This document shows, piece by piece, positions 36,401 through 44,272 of a stretch of DNA of 64,000 nucleotides (position 1 is the first letter of the stretch; the number at the start of each line of letters is the position of its first letter). The DNA is taken from assembly GCF_022482365.1 (NCBI RefSeq), contig NZ_JAKVPE010000001.1, positions 806,001 to 870,000 on the forward strand, in the 5' to 3' direction. Both the position numbers and the translations under genes were made by a program. The DNA comes from Limosilactobacillus sp. Its GTDB lineage: Bacteria; Bacillota; Bacilli; Lactobacillales; Lactobacillaceae. The notes below the pieces were generated by a model. That model was not told the DNA's origin. It worked only from the letters and a program-made list of their open reading frames with translations, and made no database searches.

Positions 36401-37575
36401 AAGTAGTACCAGTGACCGTTGAGCTGCAGCCAACCAGTCTGGGCCCAGGCGTTCTCCGGATCGAAGTAGTACCAGTTGCCGGACTGGGTCCGCAGCCAGC
36501 CCTTCTGTGCCCAGACGTTCACTGGGTCGAAGTAGTACCAGTTGTTATTGATCCGTTGCCAACCCTTGAGTGCCCACGCATTCTGGTTGTCGAAGTAGTA
36601 CCAGTTATTGTTGATGCGCTGCCAACCGGTCAGCGCCCAGGCATTCTCCGGATCGAAGTAGTACCAATTACCATCCGCGGTATTCAGCCACCCCTTCTGT
36701 GCCCAGACGTTTACCGGGTCGAAGTAGTACCAGTTGTTGTTGATCCGTTGCCAGCCCTTGAGTGCCCACGCATTCTGGCTATCAAAGTAATACCAGTTAT
36801 TGTTGATCCGTTGCCAACCAGTCTGGGCCCAGGCGTTCGTCGGGTCGAAGTAGTACCAGTTGTTGTTAACCTGCTGCCAGCCGGTGTCGGCCTGGCCGGT
36901 CTGTTGGAAGTAGTACCAGCGACCGTTAATCTTGTGCCAGCCGGTCAGGGCCGCACCGTCGTTGGCACCGCCGAAGCCGTACCACTGGCCGTCAATCTGT
37001 TGCCAGCCGGTCAGCATGGCGCCAAAGGTCCCGTCGTGGTTCGGGTTCAGATAGTAGTAGCGACTGTTGATCGACTTCAGTCCCGACTGCATTTGGCCGT
37101 TGCTTGGATCAAAGTAGTACCAGTGGCCAAGCTGCTTCCAGCCGGTAACGGCATTCCCCTGGTTATTGAAATAGTACCAGCTGCCAGCCTGCTGGCCCCA
37201 ACCCGGGGTACCGGTCGGCAGGCTAGTCTTTGCGGCGTCCCGCATGGTTGCGGTGGCCGATTGAACCGTTGCCTGGTCAGTCAGTTGAGCAGCTGCAGTG
37301 CTGCCAGTCGTGTTCGTGGACTGCGTGTCGGCCGTGGCGGTAGCATCATCCTTCGTAGCCTGGGTAGTCGTAGTGGCATCATCAGTAGTCCTCTGACTCT
37401 GAGAATCAGTGGTGGTGACGAGAGTCGAGTTAGCGGCCCCCGTGCTGGTCGTGTCATCCGCAGAAACCGTTCCCTGAAGAGCGAGCATCCCGCCGGTCAT
37501 GGCGATGGTGGCAATTGCCGCCACGCACCATTGTTTACCAGCTTTATAGAGCTTATAGTGCTTTTTTAGTGACAT
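33463..37575 (-). CDS. GH70 glucansucrase with N-terminal wall-binding repeats
   Basis: 1370 residues from ATG 37575, GGGAGG upstream. KxYKxGKxW signal, Thr/Ala linker, about 17 repeats (~125-480), then the GH70 core. Catalytic residues: nucleophile Asp761 in FDGFRIDAADN, acid/base Glu799 in LLYNEGYHGS, transition-state Asp871 in FVTNHDQRKN. The 38-residue gap between the first two equals that in L. reuteri GTF180, and the C-terminal part (NAALDSHMIYEDFSLYQPEP, ITDFWMAPAYTPFGMSRY) is closely similar. These enzymes build alpha-glucan (dextran/reuteran-like exopolysaccharide) from sucrose outside the cell. The linkage type cannot be told by eye. The repeats look like those of the neighbouring hydrolases rather than dedicated YG glucan-binding units, so wall rather than glucan anchoring is possible. 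Confidence 0.93.
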   Translation of the reverse strand: MSLKKHYKLYKAGKQWCVAAIATIAMTGGMLALQGTVSADDTTSTGAANSTLVTTTDSQSQRTTDDATTTTQATKDDATATADTQSTNTTGSTAAAQLTDQATVQSATATMRDAAKTSLPTGTPGWGQQAGSWYYFNNQGNAVTGWKQLGHWYYFDPSNGQMQSGLKSINSRYYYLNPNHDGTFGAMLTGWQQIDGQWYGFGGANDGAALTGWHKINGRWYYFQQTGQADTGWQQVNNNWYYFDPTNAWAQTGWQRINNNWYYFDSQNAWALKGWQRINNNWYYFDPVNVWAQKGWLNTADGNWYYFDPENAWALTGWQRINNNWYYFDNQNAWALKGWQRINNNWYYFDPVNVWAQKGWLRTQSGNWYYFDPENAWAQTGWLQLNGHWYYFDQNGKAQTGWQQINNHWYYFDEENVWALSGFQRINNHTYYFDPTNAWALTGWQTLDGHQYYFDPTNAWALTGHQQIDGKSYYFDDYGRMSETYAKIENGKFVIYKAADNSVVKTLDSGTWENVAYSLDTNSINNIDGYLSYTGWYRPYGTSQDGKTWYKTGAGDWRPMLMYVWPSKDVQAQFIKYFVNHGYESADYGLTKDSVAKLTKDTDTKTLNDAAQNLRYVIEQHIAANKSTGQLANDVNGFMATVPELSAASELSVVYSKGFQPTVDGTTDNDQLLFVNNNSRNQAAGDTSYADSNYRLINRTINNQTGSSTSNESPELLVGNDIDNSNPVVQAENLNWEYFLLNYGNLMGYNADGNFDGFRIDAADNTDADVLDQVAQLVNDLYHTKGNPQNANDHLLYNEGYHGSASTMLNKKNNSELFMDATYFNTLQNVLGRLNGRDSVANLITNSVVNRANDTTENEATPNWSFVTNHDQRKNLINWIIMNDHPGIPDIMANGYKAEYAEQAWKEFYADQARTNKLYAQYNVPAQYAVLLTNKDTVPQVYYGDLYDETDQYMQTKSMYYDAITTLMKARKTYVSGGQTMTKLNDGLLASVRYGKGVKDANSLGNDPLSRTTGLAVLVGNDPSMTEQTVAINMGKAHANQQYQNIMDTSTQGLTYDGTGSLNPAVLMTDADGILHVRVQGFSNPYVSGYLSVWAPVIDGTQSAATAASTTAANKDKYFESNAALDSHMIYEDFSLYQPEPTSQVNHAYNIIAQNANLFSDLGITDFWMAPAYTPFGMSRYHEGYSMTDRYTLGTTSNPTKYGSGQELSDAIAALHKAGLKVQEDLVMNQMIGFSSQEAVTVTRVNSSGHQMNVDGQTFANKIYFAYTRGGGEGQKEYGGKYLAELKAKYPDLFTTKAASTGVAPDPNTRITEWSAKYQNGTSLQNLGIGLAVKLANGDYAYLNGNGNQAYTTYLPEAISSLDYYANQSL

Positions 37576-37610
37576 AGTAATCCTCCCAATAATTTTCACA
37601 TTACAGTTCC

Positions 37611-37638
37611 AGTATTACATAGTTTATAACTTTGTCAA
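37611..37638 (-). promoter_or_regulatory. Probable glucansucrase promoter
   Basis: On the minus strand TTGACA (37638-37633) is followed 16 bases later by TGT-AATACT, an extended -10 form, 36 bases before the start codon. Confidence 0.5.
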
Positions 37639-37660
37639 TCTTTTTCGAAAGCGCTTTAGT

Positions 37661-37718
37661 AAAATGCAGTAAAAAAATCGCACTGGCTGAAGCCAATGCG
37701 ATTTTTTTACTGCATTTT
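37661..37718 (-). terminator. Long-stem terminator of the GH73 gene
   Basis: A hairpin of about 27 bp with one mismatch (AAAATGCAGTAAAAAAATCG pairing with the mirror half) and a TGAA loop, three bases after the GH73 stop. Both strands carry a seven-base T-run. Confidence 0.9.
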
Positions 37719-37720
37719 AA

Positions 37721-39109
37721 TTAAATTTCACGATCCCAGGAATCCAGGCCATACGTCTGAATGACGTTGTTAAGGCTGGTCGTGTAGGTTGGGGCCGTAG
37801 CATAACCATCGAGCCGGATCTTGTAGGTAACGTCCTTGTAATTCCGGTCCCACAGCAGGTTGTGGTAACGAGAATTCTGGGCCAGGAAGCGACCGTGGTC
37901 AACCACGCTCTCGTAGTTGGATGGGTAGCGACGGAAGGCGGCGTTGATGTAATAGTAGCCGCCATTACCGTACTCAGCGGTCCGCATTGTGATTGACTGA
38001 CCGTTGTAGCTACCTTTGATCCCGAAGAGGTTGTGCCCTTCGGTGGCCAGCTTGGATTGGCCCCAAGCACTTTCCAAGATGGCTTGGGCGGCGGTCAGCG
38101 ATGGCAGAACCCCGTACTGCTTCCAACCGTCTAGGGCCGCCTGCTTAATGCTGGCGAGGAAGGCCGAGTGACCAGTCAGCTGACTGGTCTTACCGCTGGC
38201 GTCTGCCCAGTAGCTGTTGTAACCGTCACTGAAGGACTCGTTAGCGGCCATGGCACAGGAACTCTTGAAGTAGTACCAGGTACCGTTGATCTTCTGCCAG
38301 CCCTTCTCGGCCCAAGCATTATTGTTGTCAAAGTAGTACCAAACACCGTTGATCTTTTGCCAACCGGTATCGGCCCAGGCGTTGTTGTTGTCGAAGTAGA
38401 ACCAGTTACCAGCACCGGACCGGTACCAGCCCTTGTTTGCCCAAGTGTTAGTTGGGTCGAAGTAGTACCAACGGTTGTTGATCTTTTGCCAGTCTTTTTC
38501 TGCCCAAGCATTCTGGTTGTCGAAGTAGTACCAGTTGCCAGCAGAGGACTTGAACCAGCCCTTATCGGCCCAGGCATTGTTGTTATCAAAGTAATACCAG
38601 TTGCCAGCATTAGATTGGTACCAGCCTTTATTAGCCCAAGCATTAGTTGTATCAAAATGGAACCAATTACCAGCATTAGACTGGTACCAGCCAGTCTTGG
38701 CACTACCATCATCATTAAGATAGAACCAATTTTGCGCTGGCGACTGATACCAACCAGTATCAGCAGCACCGTTATCATTGAAATGGTACCATTGATTGTT
38801 GATGTTTTGCCAACCAGTCTGGACAGCGCCATCCTGATCGGGACTCAGATAATAGGTCGAACCATCAATGTTTTGTAAACCGGTCTCTTTCTGGCCGTTA
38901 TTGTAGTAATACTTATTATTGTTGTTGCTTTGCCAGCCATTCTGGGTCTGACTAGTAGAATTATTATCAGCCACTGTAACGGATGAACCACCGCTAGTTA
39001 AGCCATCGTCAGCATTCGCAACACTGCCACCAAAGGTAACCCCGGCGGCTAATGCTAGAAGAGTTAATAATTTAAAATGGATATTTTTATTTTTACCCTG
39101 ATTGCTCAA
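37721..39109 (-). CDS. Repeat protein with GH73 endo-N-acetylglucosaminidase domain
   Basis: 462 residues from a TTG start at 39109, with AGGGAGG 11 bases upstream and no better ATG. The signal peptide is conventional (FKLLTLLALAAGVTFGGSVANA). About 11 wall-binding repeats follow, the first ones preceded by an extended PDQDGAVQ repeat. The C-terminal ~165 residues are a GH73/FlgJ-like glucosaminidase: LPSLTAAQAILESAWGQSKL with catalytic Glu346, HNLFGIKGSYNG and the YATAPTYTTSLNNVIQTYGL end. This class separates daughter cells by cutting the glycan backbone; pneumococcal LytB is the same class of enzyme fused to choline-binding repeats. Codon use becomes AT-richer towards the 5' end, close to the AT-rich island. 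Confidence 0.92.
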   Translation of the reverse strand: MSNQGKNKNIHFKLLTLLALAAGVTFGGSVANADDGLTSGGSSVTVADNNSTSQTQNGWQSNNNNKYYYNNGQKETGLQNIDGSTYYLSPDQDGAVQTGWQNINNQWYHFNDNGAADTGWYQSPAQNWFYLNDDGSAKTGWYQSNAGNWFHFDTTNAWANKGWYQSNAGNWYYFDNNNAWADKGWFKSSAGNWYYFDNQNAWAEKDWQKINNRWYYFDPTNTWANKGWYRSGAGNWFYFDNNNAWADTGWQKINGVWYYFDNNNAWAEKGWQKINGTWYYFKSSCAMAANESFSDGYNSYWADASGKTSQLTGHSAFLASIKQAALDGWKQYGVLPSLTAAQAILESAWGQSKLATEGHNLFGIKGSYNGQSITMRTAEYGNGGYYYINAAFRRYPSNYESVVDHGRFLAQNSRYHNLLWDRNYKDVTYKIRLDGYATAPTYTTSLNNVIQTYGLDSWDREI

Positions 39110-39170
39110 AATCGTTAATTCCTCCCTATTAAAGTTAATAACAGAACTTTAATATCCATTAAATAGTATA

Positions 39171-39208
39171 AAAAATAGCAGGCCCGACCTCAAGTCATCC
39201 TGCTATTT
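39171..39208 (-). terminator. Terminator of the broken operon end
   Basis: A 10-bp perfect stem AAATAGCAGG/CCTGCTATTT with a 16-nt loop and minus-strand T-run. It lies 155 bp beyond the truncated glycosyltransferase gene; the rest of the 39110-39362 gap shows nothing recognisable. Confidence 0.75.
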
Positions 39209-39848
39209 GTAATTGAATTGTTAAGTTGGCGTAATCAAGCTCATCATGTTAGATTATGTCGTACAAGATTTGATAAAGATTTCGACCCAGATTTACACTT
39301 TAAAGTGCAGTGCCATCATAAATTAACAAACATCCTATGAAGGCATCACACATAATATTGCACTAATCCTTTATTGCCTTATGTCTAATATTTCCATAAC
39401 CAATCCCACTAAGTAATACCATCAACGGTAAGAATTGAATAAGATATCTACTTCGACCTGATTCAAAAATCAATAAGAAGGCAAAGAAGCCGACAATCGC
39501 ATATTTTAAGAATTGTGAATCATAATCAGAATTCTCAAAAGTAAAAAGAAGACAGATTAATACAATTATCCAGCACGCTTGAATTACTATTGCAAAAAGT
39601 TCTTGATATTTTCTGGCAACACCATCATTGTCTAAAAATAATTTTCTAGTGAGTAAGTATTGGCTCCCACTAAAACTATTGCTTCGTATAAACTCTCCTT
39701 CTTTTCCCCAGTTAAAACTACTATCTTCCGTATTAGCAACTTGTTTCCTTACTAAAAACAATTGATACTTTAGAGGGCCCATGTTATTAAACCTTTTCAT
39801 CCATATTCTCTTATCAGATTTCAATCGATTTTTAGGATCTTTTATCTT

Positions 39849-41127
39849 CCTAAATTTCAAGAATAAGTTAGCCACTGGACTCAAATAAATAATACTGACC
39901 AATTGATTATTGGTTGATGGAGCTGTGATATCTCTTGGTAGAAGGCCTTACGATAGATATCCATTGACGAATGTCCATTAAACATAGCTCGTGGATAGTG
40001 ATTCATCCAATCATTAGTCGCTATGATCTGAGCACTACTATAGTTATTTATAGCTTCACCTTTGGTAATCTCCTTGCGGAGAAACCGGTTATTGATCTCA
40101 TTGGATCCACGTTCCCAAGGGGAATACGGATCAGCATAGAAAACATGATCGTGAACTTGTGTTAACTCACTAAATTCTGAACCGTTGTCAGAGGTTATTG
40201 TCTTAAAAATGCGATAGTAAGCATCTGTGCCCATTTTCTGGCGCAAATTTATAAAGAACTGATTTACTGCATGCGCAGTTTTACCAGCAATTTTACTCGT
40301 GATATTAACTCGTGAAAGGCGATCAGTCATTACTAGTACAACACTGTCATTACCGTTTTTCTGTCCCTGAACTGTATCCAGTTCCCAATGGCCAATTTCG
40401 GACCGTTGGTCCGCAGTTTGAGGTCGTTGAGCAATATTAGGCCCTAAGCACCTTTTAGCTTGCGGATGAGTTTGATGATGCTTACGTTTAGGTTTTTCAA
40501 AGAGGTCTAAATTGGACGTACGAAGCACACCCTCATTAATCCATTGATATAAAGTTACAACCGACTTTGGGATCAGGGTGCCATCATTCATTAAATCTCG
40601 AGCCTTATAAATAACCGCTTGTGGGGAGTAATGGTGGTCGTCAAACTCACCAAGCATTAGCTGATCAGCTAATCGTAAAAATTGCTTTGAAGAATAATAT
40701 AAGCGACGACGACCAGAATGGCGGTGATGTTCAAGATATGTGGCCTGACCAGCTTCATAACTATAGATGTAGTAAGAATATTCGTAAATCTTACCATTAG
40801 ATTTTTGACGACGAAGTTGGCGGACCGTACCACGGTTGAGCTCGTTATTAATTGTTTGATGATTAACTCCTAATTGGCGACCAATTGCGCGATTGGAAAG
40901 TCCTTGCGACTTTAAAGTCGCAATCATCACACGTTCTTCTTTAGTAAGATGAGCATTCTTTTTATGAGTAGTCAATAAAATAGTAGACATGGTATCATTT
41001 AAGTGCGTCATTTGACGGACATCCTTTCATATAGGTTTGGTTCACTTAATATGATACCTGATGTCACGCCGAATGGCGTTTTTTATTTACCACCAACTGG
41101 GTGGCTAACTTCATTCTATAATCTACC
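39849..41127 (-). mobile_element. IS30-family element, copy 2
   Basis: 1,279 bp, same ends and sequence as copy 1 and in the same orientation. The flanks are ...TTTTATCTT on the left and AATGTAATCT... on the right; no direct repeat is visible, in contrast to the other two copies. Confidence 0.9.
39881..41011 (-). CDS. IS30-family transposase (copy 2)
   Basis: 376 residues, translation identical to copies 1 and 3: N-terminal helix-turn-helix and intact DDE core (GHWELDTVQG, TITSDNGSEF, SPWERGSNEI). Full length and presumably functional. Confidence 0.95.
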   Translation of the reverse strand: MTHLNDTMSTILLTTHKKNAHLTKEERVMIATLKSQGLSNRAIGRQLGVNHQTINNELNRGTVRQLRRQKSNGKIYEYSYYIYSYEAGQATYLEHHRHSGRRRLYYSSKQFLRLADQLMLGEFDDHHYSPQAVIYKARDLMNDGTLIPKSVVTLYQWINEGVLRTSNLDLFEKPKRKHHQTHPQAKRCLGPNIAQRPQTADQRSEIGHWELDTVQGQKNGNDSVVLVMTDRLSRVNITSKIAGKTAHAVNQFFINLRQKMGTDAYYRIFKTITSDNGSEFSELTQVHDHVFYADPYSPWERGSNEINNRFLRKEITKGEAINNYSSAQIIATNDWMNHYPRAMFNGHSSMDIYRKAFYQEISQLHQPIINWSVLFI

Positions 41128-42904
41128 AATGTAATCTTTTTTTCATTCGTTTCTCCCATATTCAATTTCTATATCTACCAATTTTTTCATTAAACTTTCT
41201 CTTTAAAAATTATCTACTTTAATACCTTTCTTATATCTAGCAATCACACCGAAAGCAAACAATGTTAAAAGGGATACTAATGATATAGTTCTTGCAACAA
41301 TAAATAAATGTGGCGTGATAAATTCAATTTTAGCTTTTATAACATTTGAATTTTGCATAGCTCTAAATTGAACACACGAAGACTGATTAACCTTTATTTT
41401 TGTCCTTTTGCCATTTACATATAATTTATAATCGTTCTCATTGTAAATTAGGAACGGTAGTTCAATCTGCATTCCCTTTTTTATTTGTCCCTGGTTCAAA
41501 GTAAATGTTGCACTTTGATAACCTGATTTTATTTTATTCCGATTTAGTTTAAATTTTTTGTCTCCAATCACTACGTAGTGTTCATATATTGAGTTCAAAT
41601 CTTTCTTTGATTTTTGAGGTACATAATCAGCAAATCGAGCACTATATGATTGGCTCCTGTTTTTAGACAGAACACTAGTATAATTTTGTGAGTTAATAAA
41701 TGTTCCCCATGGATTTTCCTTATCACTGATACTAGATGCTACATGGTACTGACTATTTTCAGTAATTTTTAACTGCGATTGTGCACCCAATACCAGGGTT
41801 AATGAGAGCAAAGCAACAACCAGATAGCTGTACCGGCTATTAAAATTACATTCAAATACACTAGTTAGATACAATGATAAAAACAACGTACCGAAGATTA
41901 GCAGGCGCCACGGGAACTGAAGCATATCAACTGGAGTACCGCTCAATAATTTCCAAGGGAATAGATTCGTAGAAAGAATCGTAAAAAGCCATCCTAATAA
42001 AAAATAACTTTTCGTAAGGGACTTCTGTCCTCGGTAGCTTACTATTCCCAAAAGAAGTGTAAGTACTAATACTAACCCAATATTATGATCACCCCATTGT
42101 GTTGAGTTTGATAGTGAGTAACTGATTAATTTGGAAAAAGTCAGACTATAGTTAGACAACTGGGAAATCGAGGGAGTTACAATCCCAGCCTTTGACATAT
42201 GTAGTATTGGGACAAAAATAGCTAGACAAGTTATAAAGTAGATTAATGCAGCCAGCAGTACTGCAAGAATAACCTTTCTTTTTTCTTTTTGAATACTTAA
42301 ACTTACCAGATAAAAGATAAACAGCATAACCACCGTTGTGACAGGAGTCAGAATATGACAGTAAGTCTGTAATGTTAAGCCAATTGTCATATTTAAAATA
42401 CCGTTAATATATTCATTCTTTACGGTAATAAGGTATAAGCCGCAAAAAGTTAACGGAAGGAATACTAATGCCCAGCTTTCCCCAATATCCATTCTCATGA
42501 AATCGTTGTAACAGACATATGAACTAAGCCTAAACACAATTGCAAAAACGAAAGCGCGACGTTCTATCCCATCAAAAATTTTCATTCCTGCATAAAAAGC
42601 TATTATTAATCCCAAGAATTGTTCCAAAAAGATTAAAAGATAGAGTGATAAGATAGGTGATTTAACTATTATCCTTAAAATGGCATATAAACATAAAATA
42701 AAGGAAGGATAAAAGCTATTAATAGCCTGTCCTATTCTCAAAAAGCTATACGTAGAAACATATGCAGGGAACAAATGTCCGCTTTTCATATCCTCGTAAG
42801 CTTCTTCTAATCTTTCCAAATGAAATATTCTATCATCGGCTACGTACAACTGTTTTGTTTTAAGAAAAAGAAAAATATATATAAACGATACAAGAAAGAA
42901 AAAT

Positions 42905-44183
42905 GGTAGATTATAGAATGAAGTTAGCCACCCAGTTGGTGGTAAATAAAAAACGCCATTCGGCGTGACATCAGGTATCATATTAAGTGAACCAAACCTA
43001 TATGAAAGGATGTCCGTCAAATGACGCACTTAAATGATACCATGTCTACTATTTTATTGACTACTCATAAAAAGAATGCTCATCTTACTAAAGAAGAACG
43101 TGTGATGATTGCGACTTTAAAGTCGCAAGGACTTTCCAATCGCGCAATTGGTCGCCAATTAGGAGTTAATCATCAAACAATTAATAACGAGCTCAACCGT
43201 GGTACGGTCCGCCAACTTCGTCGTCAAAAATCTAATGGTAAGATTTACGAATATTCTTACTACATCTATAGTTATGAAGCTGGTCAGGCCACATATCTTG
43301 AACATCACCGCCATTCTGGTCGTCGTCGCTTATATTATTCTTCAAAGCAATTTTTACGATTAGCTGATCAGCTAATGCTTGGTGAGTTTGACGACCACCA
43401 TTACTCCCCACAAGCGGTTATTTATAAGGCTCGAGATTTAATGAATGATGGCACCCTGATCCCAAAGTCGGTTGTAACTTTATATCAATGGATTAATGAG
43501 GGTGTGCTTCGTACGTCCAATTTAGACCTCTTTGAAAAACCTAAACGTAAGCATCATCAAACTCATCCGCAAGCTAAAAGGTGCTTAGGGCCTAATATTG
43601 CTCAACGACCTCAAACTGCGGACCAACGGTCCGAAATTGGCCATTGGGAACTGGATACAGTTCAGGGACAGAAAAACGGTAATGACAGTGTTGTACTAGT
43701 AATGACTGATCGCCTTTCACGAGTTAATATCACGAGTAAAATTGCTGGTAAAACTGCGCATGCAGTAAATCAGTTCTTTATAAATTTGCGCCAGAAAATG
43801 GGCACAGATGCTTACTATCGCATTTTTAAGACAATAACCTCTGACAACGGTTCAGAATTTAGTGAGTTAACACAAGTTCACGATCATGTTTTCTATGCTG
43901 ATCCGTATTCCCCTTGGGAACGTGGATCCAATGAGATCAATAACCGGTTTCTCCGCAAGGAGATTACCAAAGGTGAAGCTATAAATAACTATAGTAGTGC
44001 TCAGATCATAGCGACTAATGATTGGATGAATCACTATCCACGAGCTATGTTTAATGGACATTCGTCAATGGATATCTATCGTAAGGCCTTCTACCAAGAG
44101 ATATCACAGCTCCATCAACCAATAATCAATTGGTCAGTATTATTTATTTGAGTCCAGTGGCTAACTTATTCTTGAAATTTAGG
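42905..44183 (+). mobile_element. IS30-family element, copy 3
   Basis: 1,279 bp, opposite orientation to copies 1 and 2. It is flanked by the 13-bp direct repeat AAGAAAGAAAAAT at 42892-42904 and 44184-44196, with GG next to both ends on this strand (the CC seen in copy 1). The intact duplication shows a simple recent insertion. Confidence 0.93.
43021..44151 (+). CDS. IS30-family transposase (copy 3)
   Basis: 376 residues, identical to the other two copies, with the full HTH and DDE core. Its direction opposes the host gene it interrupts, and its 5' end overlaps by nine bases an IS-initiated reading of that gene. Confidence 0.95.
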   Translation: MTHLNDTMSTILLTTHKKNAHLTKEERVMIATLKSQGLSNRAIGRQLGVNHQTINNELNRGTVRQLRRQKSNGKIYEYSYYIYSYEAGQATYLEHHRHSGRRRLYYSSKQFLRLADQLMLGEFDDHHYSPQAVIYKARDLMNDGTLIPKSVVTLYQWINEGVLRTSNLDLFEKPKRKHHQTHPQAKRCLGPNIAQRPQTADQRSEIGHWELDTVQGQKNGNDSVVLVMTDRLSRVNITSKIAGKTAHAVNQFFINLRQKMGTDAYYRIFKTITSDNGSEFSELTQVHDHVFYADPYSPWERGSNEINNRFLRKEITKGEAINNYSSAQIIATNDWMNHYPRAMFNGHSSMDIYRKAFYQEISQLHQPIINWSVLFI

Positions 44184-44272
44184 AAGAAAGAAAAATAACA
44201 AAATCAGAATTTTTTTTACAAGTTGTTCATTATTTTTCTTTTTTAATAAATCTGACATAATATCTCCCTGTC

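Larger units (their letters stand above)
39363..41146 (-). pseudogene. Remnant of a polytopic membrane glycosyltransferase gene, mostly replaced by IS30 copy 2
   Basis: The 5' remnant is an ATG at 41146 (MKKRLH...) with GGGAGA five bases upstream, entering the IS after six codons. The 3' remnant (39848-39363, about 161 codons) begins KIKDPKNRLKSDKRIWMKRF and ends with membrane helices and FESGRSRYLIQFLPLMVLLS, a pattern typical of the C-terminus of GT39/PMT-like glycosyltransferases. The two remnants do not share a 13-bp duplication around the IS, unlike copies 1 and 3, so the middle of the gene was probably deleted. It would have been the fifth gene of the lic operon. Current in-frame reading from IS sequence (ATG near 39902) is an artefact. 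Confidence 0.7.
41203..44258 (-). pseudogene. Large membrane protein gene (YfhO/PTPS-related type) split by IS30 copy 3
   Basis: The true start is the ATG at 44258, with GGGAG five bases upstream and only 14 bases after the BCCT stop. Codons 1-25 (MSDLLKKKNNEQLVKKILIL, LFFFL) run to 44184, where IS copy 3 enters. Removing the IS and one 13-bp duplicate joins them in frame to VSFIYIFLFLKTKQLYVADD at 42891, giving 587 residues. The protein has about 12 membrane helices, an early external VADDRIFHLERLEEAY motif and MLQFPWRLLIFGTLFL, as in YfhO/PTPS-related (PF10131-like) GT-C-type proteins, plus a C-terminal beta-rich external domain. Such proteins add sugars to surface polymers. A role in the phosphocholine polymer is inferred from the operon position. 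An ORF starting in IS sequence at 43029 keeps most of it readable. Confidence 0.85.

Noticed and set aside
33463-37575. Reading all repeats as glucan-binding only, because of the glucansucrase.
   Set aside because: Most carriers are peptidoglycan hydrolases, lic genes lie in the same locus, and the repeats keep the GW/WYY aromatic pattern of choline-binding units. Glucan binding by some arrays remains possible.
8782-39109. Regular ~60-bp repeats that could suggest a CRISPR array or satellite DNA.
   Set aside because: The repeats are in frame inside large ORFs, vary codon by codon and encode the GW...WYYFD motif; there are no unique spacers or cas genes.
39363-39902. A 179-residue membrane protein starting at 39902.
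   Set aside because: The first residues come from the end of IS30 copy 2 and the rest is the C-terminal stub of a larger gene.
22015-41127. Composite transposon bounded by IS30 copies 1 and 2.
   Set aside because: The enclosed 16.5 kb contains the housekeeping genes prfC and LCP, and the outer flanks share no common duplication; independent insertions explain it better.
41203-43029. A 608-residue membrane protein starting at 43029.
   Set aside because: Its first ~45 residues are encoded by the end of IS30 copy 3; the true start is at 44258 on the other side of the IS.
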